Shown one piece after another: positions 36,541 to 49,000 of a DNA stretch of 64,000 nt. The stretch comes from Bemisia tabaci. Its lineage: Eukaryota; Arthropoda; Insecta; Hemiptera; Aleyrodidae. The notes under the pieces are model-generated. The model saw only the letters and a list, made by a program, of their open reading frames with translations, had not been told where the DNA came from and searched no databases. The stretch's first letter is position 1, and each line of letters opens with the position of its first letter. The DNA is taken from positions 28,631,131 to 28,695,130 of the forward strand of contig NC_092795.1 of NCBI RefSeq assembly GCF_918797505.1, read 5' to 3'. The position numbers and the translations under genes are program-made.

Positions 36541-39500
36541 ATGATAGGATTCAACCCGATAACTCTTCCAGCAATATTTTTATTTGCTCTCAGCGGTGAG
36601 TCGAGTCCTTTTCAACAATCGCGATACGATTCTCATCAAAAGGGATGTTTTAGAAAAAATCATACAGCGCAAAAAAGTTGAAATTTTGAAGTCTGTTGTA
36701 ATTTTTTGGTGTGATTGAAAAGTGTTCTACGGACGCAACGTGACAGTTCAATTGCAAGAAATAAAAAAATAAATTACGAATGAATATCCATAAAAGATCA
36801 CGCCATTTGTTACTTTCCTGCGTCTAGACCCACAGAGCACGTATACCATGTGCACAAACTGCGTCAAAAGCTAAGCCATTGCAAAATAATCATCGACTGG
36901 ACGTTTACTATGCGCAAATAAATTGAATCTAAACTATAAAACTCGCAAATCCTATGCACATAGACAGTTTGATTTCATCAATTTGTACATAATGTTCCAC
37001 TTAGCATGAATGCGTCCATTCCAGACGATGAGATGACTTCATATCTCTTAATGGCGACGTGCCTTTCGGACTAAAATGGTTAATAATCATCTCACAGGGA
37101 ACGAATTTTCAACAATTACCACTTTTGCTTTGATAACGCATTAATTGTTAATTATCTGTTTCAGTGACGGGTCAAGTAAACAAGGAGCAAGAATATGAAA
37201 AATCCTTTCTCCAAGGGGTATTTCACATGAGTCCTGCCTTATCTGTAAGCGGCAAGAACCTCAGCCCGCAATGCAAGATCGACTTCCAAGAGTTCACGCG
37301 GGACCTCCAACAACTGAAGTATTGGGCTTTCCAAAGTAAGGGAAGAAAAAACAATGAGACGTTTTACTTATCATATCTTTTGCCCATCAATTTGCCCCGA
37401 GAAGTCAAAATTACACGCGGTTATAAAAAAACAGAGTTCACTCAAGCAAGTCGAGCTGAACTACTTTTGGTATACTTTACAATGAAGAATTGCTTTGTGT
37501 AGTAATATTTCTTTGACAATTTGGAAGGTGTCTTGTATCAGGAAAGGAAGAAAATTAGTGTAAAATGAAGTTCTAGTTATTTGCCTAACGTTTAGGTTGA
37601 AATCATTGCTGATGGGTAAGTTGCGCTGGTCATAGAATTGTGTTTTGACGTTTGATTCATGTGGATCAGCTAAAAATAATACGATCTGCCCAAACAGCAA
37701 CTCTCTACGTTCAATAGTAACCGAGATATAGCGCTTTGAAAAATTCGTTCAATGACGTTATCCACCGCGGTAGTGACATCCTTGGTTTCTCCCAACTTGC
37801 TTTCATTGTCAGGGAGAAATATTTTCACTGGCTACTCAACGTGAAAAGATAAAAGCAAGGTGGAAGAAACCGAGGGTGTCACTACCGAAATATGGATGAC
37901 GTCATAGACCGAATATTTCAAAGCGCGATATCTCGGTTAGTATTGAAAGTAGCAAGCTGCTGATTGAACAGATCTTCTTATTTCTAGCTGATCTACAAAA
38001 ATCAATAATCAAAACACAATTCTATGACTAGCATAACTGACTTATTAATATGTTTATTTTGGCAGCAGGAAGTTTAAGTTTCCTGCATTCGTGCTGTAAA
38101 CTGCGAACGCGTATTTTTCTCATTATGACATGATTTTAAAAATTTTCTATATGTTCAACGTGCTCAAAGAAAATATGGGCTGTAATTCTCAATATCTTAC
38201 CCTGTCTCGTGGTAAATTCCAAAATTCAGTTTGCTTCTCTGTTCAGTAAGACTCCAGCTATGTTATTTCTTTCAATGCTTCCATTCTAAGTTCTCAGAAG
38301 TTCAGGGATTCGGAACTTTTTTGCTCCAATTTCTCCCACCCCATGAACGTCAAAAATTCTGGGATTTCTCCTAAATTTGTTCAAAAGTTACGAGAAAGTT
38401 CCGGAAAATGCAAAAGATCCGGAACATTTTGGGAATTTTATAAGCTCCGGGAAAAATTCAGGAAAATCTCAGAAGTTCCGGAATTCGGGACTAGTTCCGG
38501 GAAATAGGAGCACTGATTTCTTGTGATAAAATCTATTGTTTCCTGAATTACAGTGCACGACTCAACGGGAAAACCCAACTCAGGGATGCTGAACGGGAAC
38601 CTGCACTCTTACGGGGACTACGAACAGTGCCTGGCGGTCTCGCATCCTCGCGTTAAGGGCAAGTACTGTCTCCTGGGCTTCGACGTGGACTTCCACCCAA
38701 AGTCAACGTACAGGGGCAACGTCCGGCATCTCCTCGAGGGCGCCTACGCGGACTACGTCTGGTATGGACCCAACCATAATGCGGTGCGTTACCTATCTTG
38801 ATCAATTTTTGGTGGCGGAGACACACGGCACACATAGGATCGAGTCGGATGTAAAATTTTTGACTAAAACTGGAAATTTGGATGTTTAATTTGTCACTTT
38901 TTAAATTTTAAGGGGTGCTGGGAGAAGAAACGTTCACGAGAAAACCGATGAAACCACTTTTAGAACCCCAAAGTTTTGTACAAACGGAGTTATAAGTTAA
39001 CGCGAGATTGACGATGTTTTGATTATTAAGAGTGATTATATCCAATAGCTTGTTATCAATTGTTACCATCAATGAAATCTGTTACCTTGTTAGAAATTTA
39101 AATTAAGGCCTATGTGATATCGATTTTGTGACCCTGACGATGAAGCGGTTGCTTCGAAAAGCTTCGGTCTAAGTTTGTTAATAAAATTCAAGTTTTTTAA
39201 AGAAATTTTACATTATTTCTAGCACTCGGCTACACTCCAAATTCCAAAACGGAGTTATAAGCGTTTAAAGTTTCTAAATTTTGTCCGATCTCTCCTATTG
39301 ACTCGATCCACTATGCGGCATTGCGTAAAGACGCATTGAAAACTCGGCGTGCTTACCAAAGGTAGGTAGGTTCTGTTTCAAGGTAAAGAAGTTTCGGTGC
39401 AGTGGCAAGGAGTAATCATAAATGTTGGAGAAGCGCTGGTGTAGATCAGATATTTTTGGAGCTTTGAGGTGTCATCGCAAGTGCAGTACCTATTTAATGG

Positions 39501-39979
39501 GAGGCTGAGTTTCCCTGGTAGCAATGCTCTTTCAAAAGCGATTGTAACACGGAAAAAAGTCTTAAGGGCTATCCCGTGAATTTGTGGTTCGGTCCAAATT
39601 TTTGTTGGATGATATGGACATTTCCAATTAATTGTAGTAGTTATGAACCAGTTGAGTTCGTAACTTAATTTATTGGGGTACTGCCGATGGACTTTTAACT
39701 TCATTTTAATATTTTTAAAGATAATTTAATTGATGTACGTTACTAATTGTCGAATTGACCAACCATTGATTAACTAACTAACTAATTTGCCGAAATAAGC
39801 CACGTAAGACTTTTAAAAATACCGGAATTCAAATCGGGGACCTATCATAAACTATATATATAACAACACGGCAATATGAAGATTGCTAACTTTCGTGCTT
39901 TATCGTTTAAGTCTCCACGTTATTGAGTTCTTAATGGTTCGTGAAACGTAAATGTCAAGATGAGAATTAAATTTTCATC

Positions 39980-40010
<31 letters not shown>

Positions 40011-43000
40011 GACGAAAGTCTACTCACTTGCATTAATCTTCAAACTAGGGTCTTGTTTGGCGTCACCCTCAGCCGCGACTTCGTTTATTTTTTAAAATAA
40101 AACGCATTTTGGTCTATTTAAAAAAAATAAATCGTTGACTTGTGCGGTACCAATTGCGTTTATTAAGAGCATAAAAATTGTTTACTTTCATACCCTTTCG
40201 TTTAAGTCTCCACGTTACTGAGTCCTTAGTCCAGTTCTTGGTTGTTCGTGAAACAAGGCCCTCTTGATCTAGCTCGACGGCTTAAGCTTTATATTTAAGA
40301 ATGCCTCTGTAAAAAAAGAGTCCGATATTTTTGAAACTCCCCTCTTAAATTTGAAACATAATGTAAGTGCACGTGAAAGTTTCTGAAGTAGCTTTTAGTA
40401 GTCGCAGAGGATTTCTGTTGTTAAAATACCGAACCAAGTTGAATAGGAAAACAAGTCAACCCTACTTTAGTACAAAAAAATAGATTAAAAAGATTCTCAG
40501 CTTAAATAGTTGCATGTGATTTTTGACAAGATCAAACATTTAAAGTCGATGGATTTTGTTTCCGGAAAACGCGGAAGTTGAAAATTATCTTCTTTTTGTT
40601 CCAATTATTCGATCTTTTTTACTAAGTCTGAACTTGATTTGGATGGTAAAATTGCCCATCTTTTTACATCGATTCAAGGTCTCGTAATTTTACACGAATA
40701 ACCTCCTGGAATGACTGTTTTTCCTATAGATTGATTTTAAAATTATTAAACACACGATCGTCTTGTGAAATAGGTTGTAATGTATCTTTTGATTATTCAT
40801 AGCATATGATAAACTTGCAAATCCAATTTTTATTTGTTATTAATCACTTTTTTGTTAATTTATTCAATTGAATTTTAAATTGACTGCGGGGGAGCTCTGA
40901 GTTGATATTCCTAGTACTTCAGTTCTAAATTATTCTATTTTGCGCTTTCATTTCAGCCAGGCGGGCGATCGCCCCCTCAAAGGAAAATTCTATGGGGCTT
41001 CTGTATACCCGCTTCTTGTGACGTTGATGATTTGCAAAATGGTTTGCGACAAATTTTGGCACCTTTTAACTCCACTGATCACGGACTTGAAATAAGGATG
41101 TTCACGATGGGCGATTCCTGCACTACAGAAGAGAGCAAAAGTTTCACCGCACGCTCATATTTTGTCATGTGAGTTTACATTTATAATCATTTTAATTTTT
41201 AAGCGCTCGCTTTGAGTCTGCGACTACGAGGGTAATTTGCTTCAAATGTGTATATCATAGATCATAAAATTCGCTCCTAAAACACACTTTGGCGTGCTGC
41301 GACATCTAAACGCCACTTGTGCCTAGTTTCCCGAAGGTTATTGGACAACTGGCAAAGCAATATGTATCGCCAAATATGAATCGCCTTCAAAGAGAAGCTA
41401 ATGCAACAAGCGAAACACGTTCTGATCGTAAGACACGACGCACGGTGGATCGAGTCAATGGGAGAGGTCGGTCATGGAGCGTTGCGCTTCCAATGTTACG
41501 AGGATAACGAATATTCCTGGTCATTTGATCGATTATGTACCATCAATCTCATGTAATTTTTCGCGTAGAATTCATTTTTGATGTTATTTTTGGTGAACAA
41601 CGTACCTGAAGACCCGTATTTGTGCATTTTGTCGGGAAAACTATACAGGTGCAAAGTTTAGGCGTCTGTGTTTTACTTCGTAGGACGGAGTTTTTAATTT
41701 TTCATGATGGAAGAGGATAAATTATGAATAAAATTATGAAAACTTACTAATAAGTGTCACAAATACGCAAAAATACCTCCCCAGTTATGAGCTGCTGCAT
41801 CAGATAAATCATTCCCTTCACTGCAAAGTTAATTTCGAAACTTTGTCATAAGATATCATTCTTATGCATAAAGATCGGTGAGAAAACAAATGAAATACAT
41901 TTATGAATTCTTTGAAAATATTCAAGATCACTTTTACTTTAAATTCATATTTACATTCAAAGGACGGAACAGGGACTTAGAGTAGAAAAAACACTAGATG
42001 GCTAGAAAAAAAAAGAAAAGAAAAAAAATTTAAACATGCATGTAACAGTCATCTGTCATCTGCTTCTCCTTATTCTTCTTCTTCATATTCAGTTCCCCAT
42101 CACTCTCATCCTCGTCTTCCGCTCTCAAACCGCATCAAACTTAAAAAACAAGCAACGCAAAAAACCGCAAAAATTCCACAATTTCCCGGACTTGTAACGT
42201 TAAAACGTACTCGCAGTGTAATTAGTTTCGCACTAACTGCACTTTGTTTACATCGAAATAGGTGAAAAATTAAAAAATATGTACGTATTTGAAAGAAGCA
42301 TCAGTTATCAGAGTTCACCAGTGACCGGTCGCGCGCGATCGCGGAGGCCAACAGATAAAATGGCATCATAGTCAGGGGCCAGGCAAGTAAAGGGGGGGGG
42401 GGGGTTACTTGCTAAAAGTTTCCTCAAGCTATCTACGCATACGTCCCAAAAAAGCTTTCTATAAGGGATATGAAGGGATGTCCGAGTGAAAATATGCCCG
42501 ATTTTTTTTTTTAGTTCTCCTATAGATATGTAGTTTAGGAAATAATGAAAATACGAAAAACGGGCCAAAGAGCACGTCTTGATGGTGAAACTTGTTTTTC
42601 AGTTTCCGATGAACAGGAATCATACCTACCTGGGTCATTTAGCAGTTACGAGAGTTCACTGGTCGCTTGGTTTTCGAGATAAAGCTCGCGCGCAATCTCG
42701 GAATGCAACAGAAAAAGTGACGTCACGGCCAAAGTGGCGCAAAGTGGCACCCAAATTTTGCGGGATCGTATTCTCAGGACTCCTACGAACATGCCTATAC
42801 AAATTTTTCTGGCGGATGGTGGCGGATGGGTAGTTAAAAGTTTACCTTAACTTTTTTTTTCTGCATTTTGATATAAGCACATTAGTGCAAACATAATCAT
42901 TGAAAAAATGGGCCGAATACAAAAAATTATTAGCGGTATGTGTTCTCTAGACTCTGGAAAATAAGAATCAATTAATGAAACCAGCATTAATTTAAACAGA

Positions 43001-46000
43001 AGCAAGCTAAGTGCCGCGGCAGCTAACCGGTCGCTTGATTTTCGAGATAAGGCTCGCGCGCAATCTCGGAATGCAACAGAAAAAGTGACGTCACGGCCAA
43101 AGTGGCGCAAAGTGGCACCCAAATTTTGCGGGATCGTATTCTCAGGACTCCTACGAACATGCCTATACAAATTTTTCTGGCGGATGGTGGCGGATGGGTA
43201 GTTAAAAGTTTACCTTAACTTTTTTTTTCCTGCATTTTGATATAAGCACATTAGTGCAAACATAATCATTGAAAAAATGGGCCGAATACAAAAAATTACT
43301 AGTGCAATGTGTTCTCCAGACTCTGGAAAATAAGAATCAATTAATGAAACCAGCATTAATTTAAACAGAGGCAAGCTAAGTGCCGCGGCAGCTAACCGGT
43401 CGCTTGATTTTCGAGATAAGGCTCGCGCACAATCTCGGAACGCAACAGAAAAAGTGACGTCACGGCCAAAGTGGCGCAAAGTGGCACCCAAATTTTGCGG
43501 GATCGTATTCTCAGGACTCCTACGAACATGCCTATACAAATTTTTCTGGCGGATGGTGGCGGATGGGTAGTTAAAAGTTTACCTAAACTTTTTTTTTTCG
43601 CTTTTTGAGATGAGCACATTAGCGCAAACATAATCATTGAAAAAATGGGCCGAATACAAAAAATTACTAGTGCAATGTGTTCTCCAGACTCTGAAGAACA
43701 AGAATATGTCAATGAAATTAGCATTAATTTAAACAGAAGCAAGTTAAATGGAATAGAAAGACTCGGACGATTTGTCGCTAAAATAAAAAGTTACGCAAAG
43801 CCCCTCTTTGATGCCTTCTGTCACAAAAATGAACATGTTTCGTTCCAAATCAATGTCAGATCCTTAAAATATAACTCTTGAGGAACACTTTTGACCCTTA
43901 AAAAATGCGATTCGCCCGAATCGCCCATGACCGACCTGTACCATTGACTCGATCCACCGTGCGACGTGACGTGCATGGCGATTCGTACACGGCAGAGCAG
44001 TTTAATTTCGTTAAATAAACGAAGACTCTTCAATTACTGTTCGACGTTTAATTTGAGAAATGTTGTGAAATTAAACGTAAACTACAGTGCAAGTCTGGAG
44101 GAAGACCAGCTACATTCAACCAGGAAGACGTTCCAGGTTTTTCCTTATAAAAAGGGCATTTTAATGATCTTATTCCCCGTCATCACCTCTTTCGCCTGCT
44201 TTTAAGTGAGAGGAAGAGAGATGTAGATTCACTGCGATGCGATTCCAATACAATACTGGTTAGACTCTTTCATTGTAACTTCTAAGTGAGTCCTTGACGT
44301 AGAGGAGTTTTACTTTTCCTTTTTCACGATTGTAAGTAAATGGAATGGATACATGAAGTCAGTTTGAGTAGTTTTGGCGCCTTTTTTTTGTAGTTGATAG
44401 CCCTATTCCCTCAAATTACTTATAATTTCCAATGTCATTTTAAAGTTGTGTCGTAATTTTATATTATAAAACAACATTCGGAAAAAGGTAAATAATGACA
44501 ATTTTTGATACTACTTCATGATTTCTGTCTCTTACAATTTGAACCGTTTCTGTTTTAAGGGCTCTGATTGGAGGTTTCTTTGCCCTGACGTTATTCAGCA
44601 CGTACTACGATATGTCTCGGCAAAGTTCCACTGGAGTTCTCGTTGACGTGCATAAGTTAAGTAAGTACCTTCACCATAAATTACACACGGAAAAAAAAGA
44701 CCTGTCATTTTAACAGTCGCATTGAATGTTAAATTTGTTTGACGTTTCTCTGTTCTTTTAGTTGTCGTGACTGATAGTTTAACATTTTAAGTATGTTGAA
44801 ACAAAAGTGTGCAACTCTGTTAGCTCAACATCTTATTGATGCTTTTGAAATAACATTCTGTATGTTATTCCATCATCACACGACTGCTGAGTTAACGTCA
44901 GGCGCAGTCATTAAATCAACAGTTCCTGAAGCTTTTGGAATGACTGTCATTGACTTTTGATTTTACAGTCCACACGTTATTTTGACATTCGTTTGGATTT
45001 TAAATTTACACTCGTGCAGGTGTTGGTCTAATGTTTTGAAGGTCGTTAAATTTGCAGAAATAATCTGCTAAAGCAACAGCGAGGGTGTCGAAATAGCAGC
45101 CTCTCATTTAACAGCGAGTTGACAGTAAAATGCTGTCCGTTGCACGGAGCATTCCATCCCGGCCAGTCCCGCGCGATCGGCGCAGCGCGCATGCGCAGTT
45201 GTATACAGTTGTCGATCGCCCCGCTGCGAGCGGTGACGCAGAAAACCTCTCCTACCCTACCCGCCACACTGCCCACCCTCCTTCTCGAGGGTTGCGCGCC
45301 GTCCTGACAAAGGGCCCGGTCAGGGAAATTCTCAGAACTCCAACCGCCCGGGCCTGGCGTTCGGTTGTTTCTTCCTTCGGCGTTGTTCCCGCATTCCAGT
45401 CTGTTCGCTGAGGCCGCCATGTCATTGTTTAAAGGGATTTCGTTTGCTCAACAGTCAGTGGTTTTGAGTCAGAGAAGTCTTGCGCTTGCGTTTCGAAATC
45501 GTGCTCAAATTGTGTTTGCGAGTGAATTTTGGCGAAGAAAGTGATTAGTTTTGATACTCAGTGCGCGATCTGCAAAATTAGTAGCTCCATAGGAAAGTAA
45601 CTCTTACGATATAAGCAAATTTGGGCACACTGTAATCAGTTGCGGGCAGACGCCATTTTTTGAGGCATCATCATGAATCCGTTCAATTCGAAATTTCTGC
45701 TGCCGTATATTTGTGCTTTTTGGTTTCAACTTCACCATTGACATTACACGCACTCTCAACTCAATTAGGTTTGCGTCCAGTGCATCAAATTATTATTTTT
45801 AGCGTGCCTTACATATTTATATGCAGGCACTCTTTTGATTTCGTTTCCTGTAGATTATACCATTAGCCCTGTCCTCTATACTTTCCGACCCAATTCCATT
45901 GTGTGATTTTTTCCTTTTCTTTCGTTCAAAGAAATTTAGGCTGTTTTGAAATGAAATGAAGTGATAATTTAGCAAATCTTAATCTTGGTAGAATTTTTTG

Positions 46001-49000
46001 AAACCTTTTATAATACATTTTCGGTGTTTTTAACTCATAAGCACGATCTGCTGTTTGGTTCTTACGTTGTTTTTTATTGATGATGCCAACGTGACATTGT
46101 CTTAATGGCGTAAAGTGTTTCAATGTGTAATACAGTGTCTGTGCGGTATCTGACCAGGCTGCGAGTGAAAAGTTCGGTTATTTGAAAAAAAGAAAATAAC
46201 GGATGGAGAGGAAGGGTTTAAAATGTGCCTCACATAATTTGTTGACGACCCCAAGGCCATGATCAATTCTGCCCCACCGAGAACTGCAAAGATGTATACT
46301 TTGTGTAGTGTTTCTGTGCATTTAAACTGTTAAAATTTTTGTGAAATTAACTCATTGTGAAACTGATTTAGTCTGTAAATGTTACTTTGACCGGAATATT
46401 ATCTACGGTTTTTGTATCATTTACTTGAAACCAGTTAAGCAGTTATCAGCTATTTACATAAGCATGTAAGTATGACCATAATTTTTTACAGTTGCGTGGC
46501 ATTGTATCTGCTCCATTAACAGCAGTGTGAATGAAAATTCAAGAGCGATTTAGCTTTTACATGAGCAGCAGCGCTGCTACATCGACAGCAGCGTGGATTT
46601 AAATTCAAAAACGAACTGGCTGTCATGAGAACAGCGACGCTGCTATTTCGACAGCAGCGGCCGCTGTTAAATCGAAGGCAGCGTGAACGTCAATCTGATG
46701 GGGAACCGGCGTTTACGCCAGCAGCTGCGCTGCCAGTGTAACAGACTATTCGATGAAGGTTGAGCAGATTTTGCTGTCGTTGTTACATTCATTTACTGTC
46801 ATTGTGACAGCAAAGCGCCTGTTGTAATAACAGACAAAGGTAATGTTATTTTAACAACCAGGATGCTGTGCCGTTTTTTAACAGCCAAGGGCTGTTCCTT
46901 CAGCAGTCGCGACGATTAAAATGGCAGGACTTTTTTTTCCGTGCAAATACACATACACATTAATTTCACTTCATTGAACAGGAAAAAACGTAAGTATATA
47001 GGGTCTTCAATTGAGCGCGATTCTTTTTTGCATTTTTTAATCCAAATGACGTTAAAAATATGATCAGGCTGAGCTGATTATTCCCTATAATGCTTTTAAA
47101 TCATGATTTCTTTTTTGAACAGATTTGCCCATGAAAATTGCACTGGCTTTTTCTCTCAAAAGAACAGTTCCTTATCTGCTAGACTGCAGGACTAAAAACG
47201 ACGGGTCGGATGTGTCATGCGTTAATGGAATCAGATGCATTTACGCCATCCAGATATACATCGGGCACAAGATGTTATTCACGTTCTTCTACCCAGTCAT
47301 CAACAGAACAGCCATTATGCGACAGGTACGCCAATGCCATTTCAATTTATTGAAAATAAACGCACAAGAGTTTTAAACTCCTCCTCAAAATTCCCATCCT
47401 ATAATTTCCCTGCTCCCAAATTGTCCTTGATAAATTACATACCCACATTGAAAGTCACTCGGTGCTCTCTGGAGCTCTGAGACTCCTACCCGACACCGTA
47501 ACCTGTTCTCCTACAGCTGATGGATGCAGCTAAAGCATGAGAGAGTCGGCAATCCCTCATTTCATTTAAAGCATTGAAGATAGGACTCTTGGATTGAATC
47601 AAATGAGATTCGAACTTAGGGACAACTAGAGGAACCAAGAGTCAAATAGAATCAAATAGTCAAATGAATTGAAATATAGTCAAATTACAGACTCCTAGTG
47701 TTGACAATTTCCATACCTCCTAGTTGAATATTTTTCGAAACAAGCAAGAAAGCGTGTCGATACCTTTTCAGTTTAAGGAGAATAAAATGCGTGTGACCCT
47801 CAAAGCTATTTGTTTACAATTATTTGCAGTTTACATTTTTCCCGATTGGACAGTGTTTGGAGCGAGACATTTTAATTAGACTTCGTCAACTTCAGTCGGT
47901 CTGATTCTGGTATTTCTGGTTCATTCTGTTCATTTAGACAGTAACGCCTGCAGGCAACCATACCTGTTCAGTAGATACATATTTTGCCTACGTTTAAAAT
48001 GAAGGCGCTCCATCTCGCCATTGCAATGATATCGCGCTTTTACTTTCACATTTACGTATTCATTTGCACCGTCATGTTTTCATGTTTAGATCATCATATT
48101 TTTTGGATGTTACCTCGACTGAATCGCAATAATTTGTTTTTCTATATAGCTCATGGGACATGATTATTCGATGTTCTTCGGGGCAACATTGAACAGCATC
48201 GATACGTTTGTGCTTATGAGTGGACTGCTCGTTTCTTTCAACGGCTTTCAGCAGTTGTCGGCTGGGAGGTCATTTAATATTCCACTTATGTACCTGAAAC
48301 GGTATATGAAGTAAGTATGTGGATTTTGATGTTAAGCAATCCCAAAAATCCTGATACGTACAAACCCTTGACAGTTTAGGAAATTTGAGGGTAGAAGGGC
48401 GAAAGCTGAATGCTGTGAAACAAATTCATATTGTTTTCGGGGAAAATCTTACCAAAAAAGATTTCGTCTCACCTGCTTTATTTGTAGCTTGTTGATGCAA
48501 TCATTAACAAACTGACCGGGTGAGAAAAGTAACTATATGAAAATGAGCCTTAGGGAGCCGGAGAGGAACATCTTCATTGAGAGGTTCCAACATTTCTACT
48601 GAATTTGCTATTTTCTTACGAAAGAATTGCTATGTTATACTTACAGGAAATTTTGGTTGATTCTGGCGCACACTCTTTGTGGCAAAAGCAAAGCAGTATG
48701 TAATGCAGTTCTACAGAATATGCAAGAAGCTCTGATGAAAAAAAAAATTCTGCAACAATGCTGAAACTTCACGATGGAATTGTGTCGATTTTGCTTTCGA
48801 CGTTGACTGAACGACACATAAAGAACTGTTCTAATGAAATATTGAATCATTGTTTATAAAATAAATCACTACCGGTGGCGTAAAATCTTATACAGGGTGA
48901 GCGAAAAGTCCCCGACCCCCCCTCTAACTTTTGAACGAATTGAGCTAGGGAAATGAAACTTTGGGAATGTTCCTATCTCAAAGGGGACCATCTTTTGGGG

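Noticed and set aside
42847..43742. Repeated minus-strand frames of 107-116 codons
   Set aside because: They are copies of one open frame in a 368-bp satellite and shift between units. No known domain and no splice or start support.
45046..45420. Open frames of 93-124 codons on both strands in the GC-rich block
   Set aside because: CpG-rich DNA lacks stop codons by composition. The frames overlap each other on both strands and none shows a domain.
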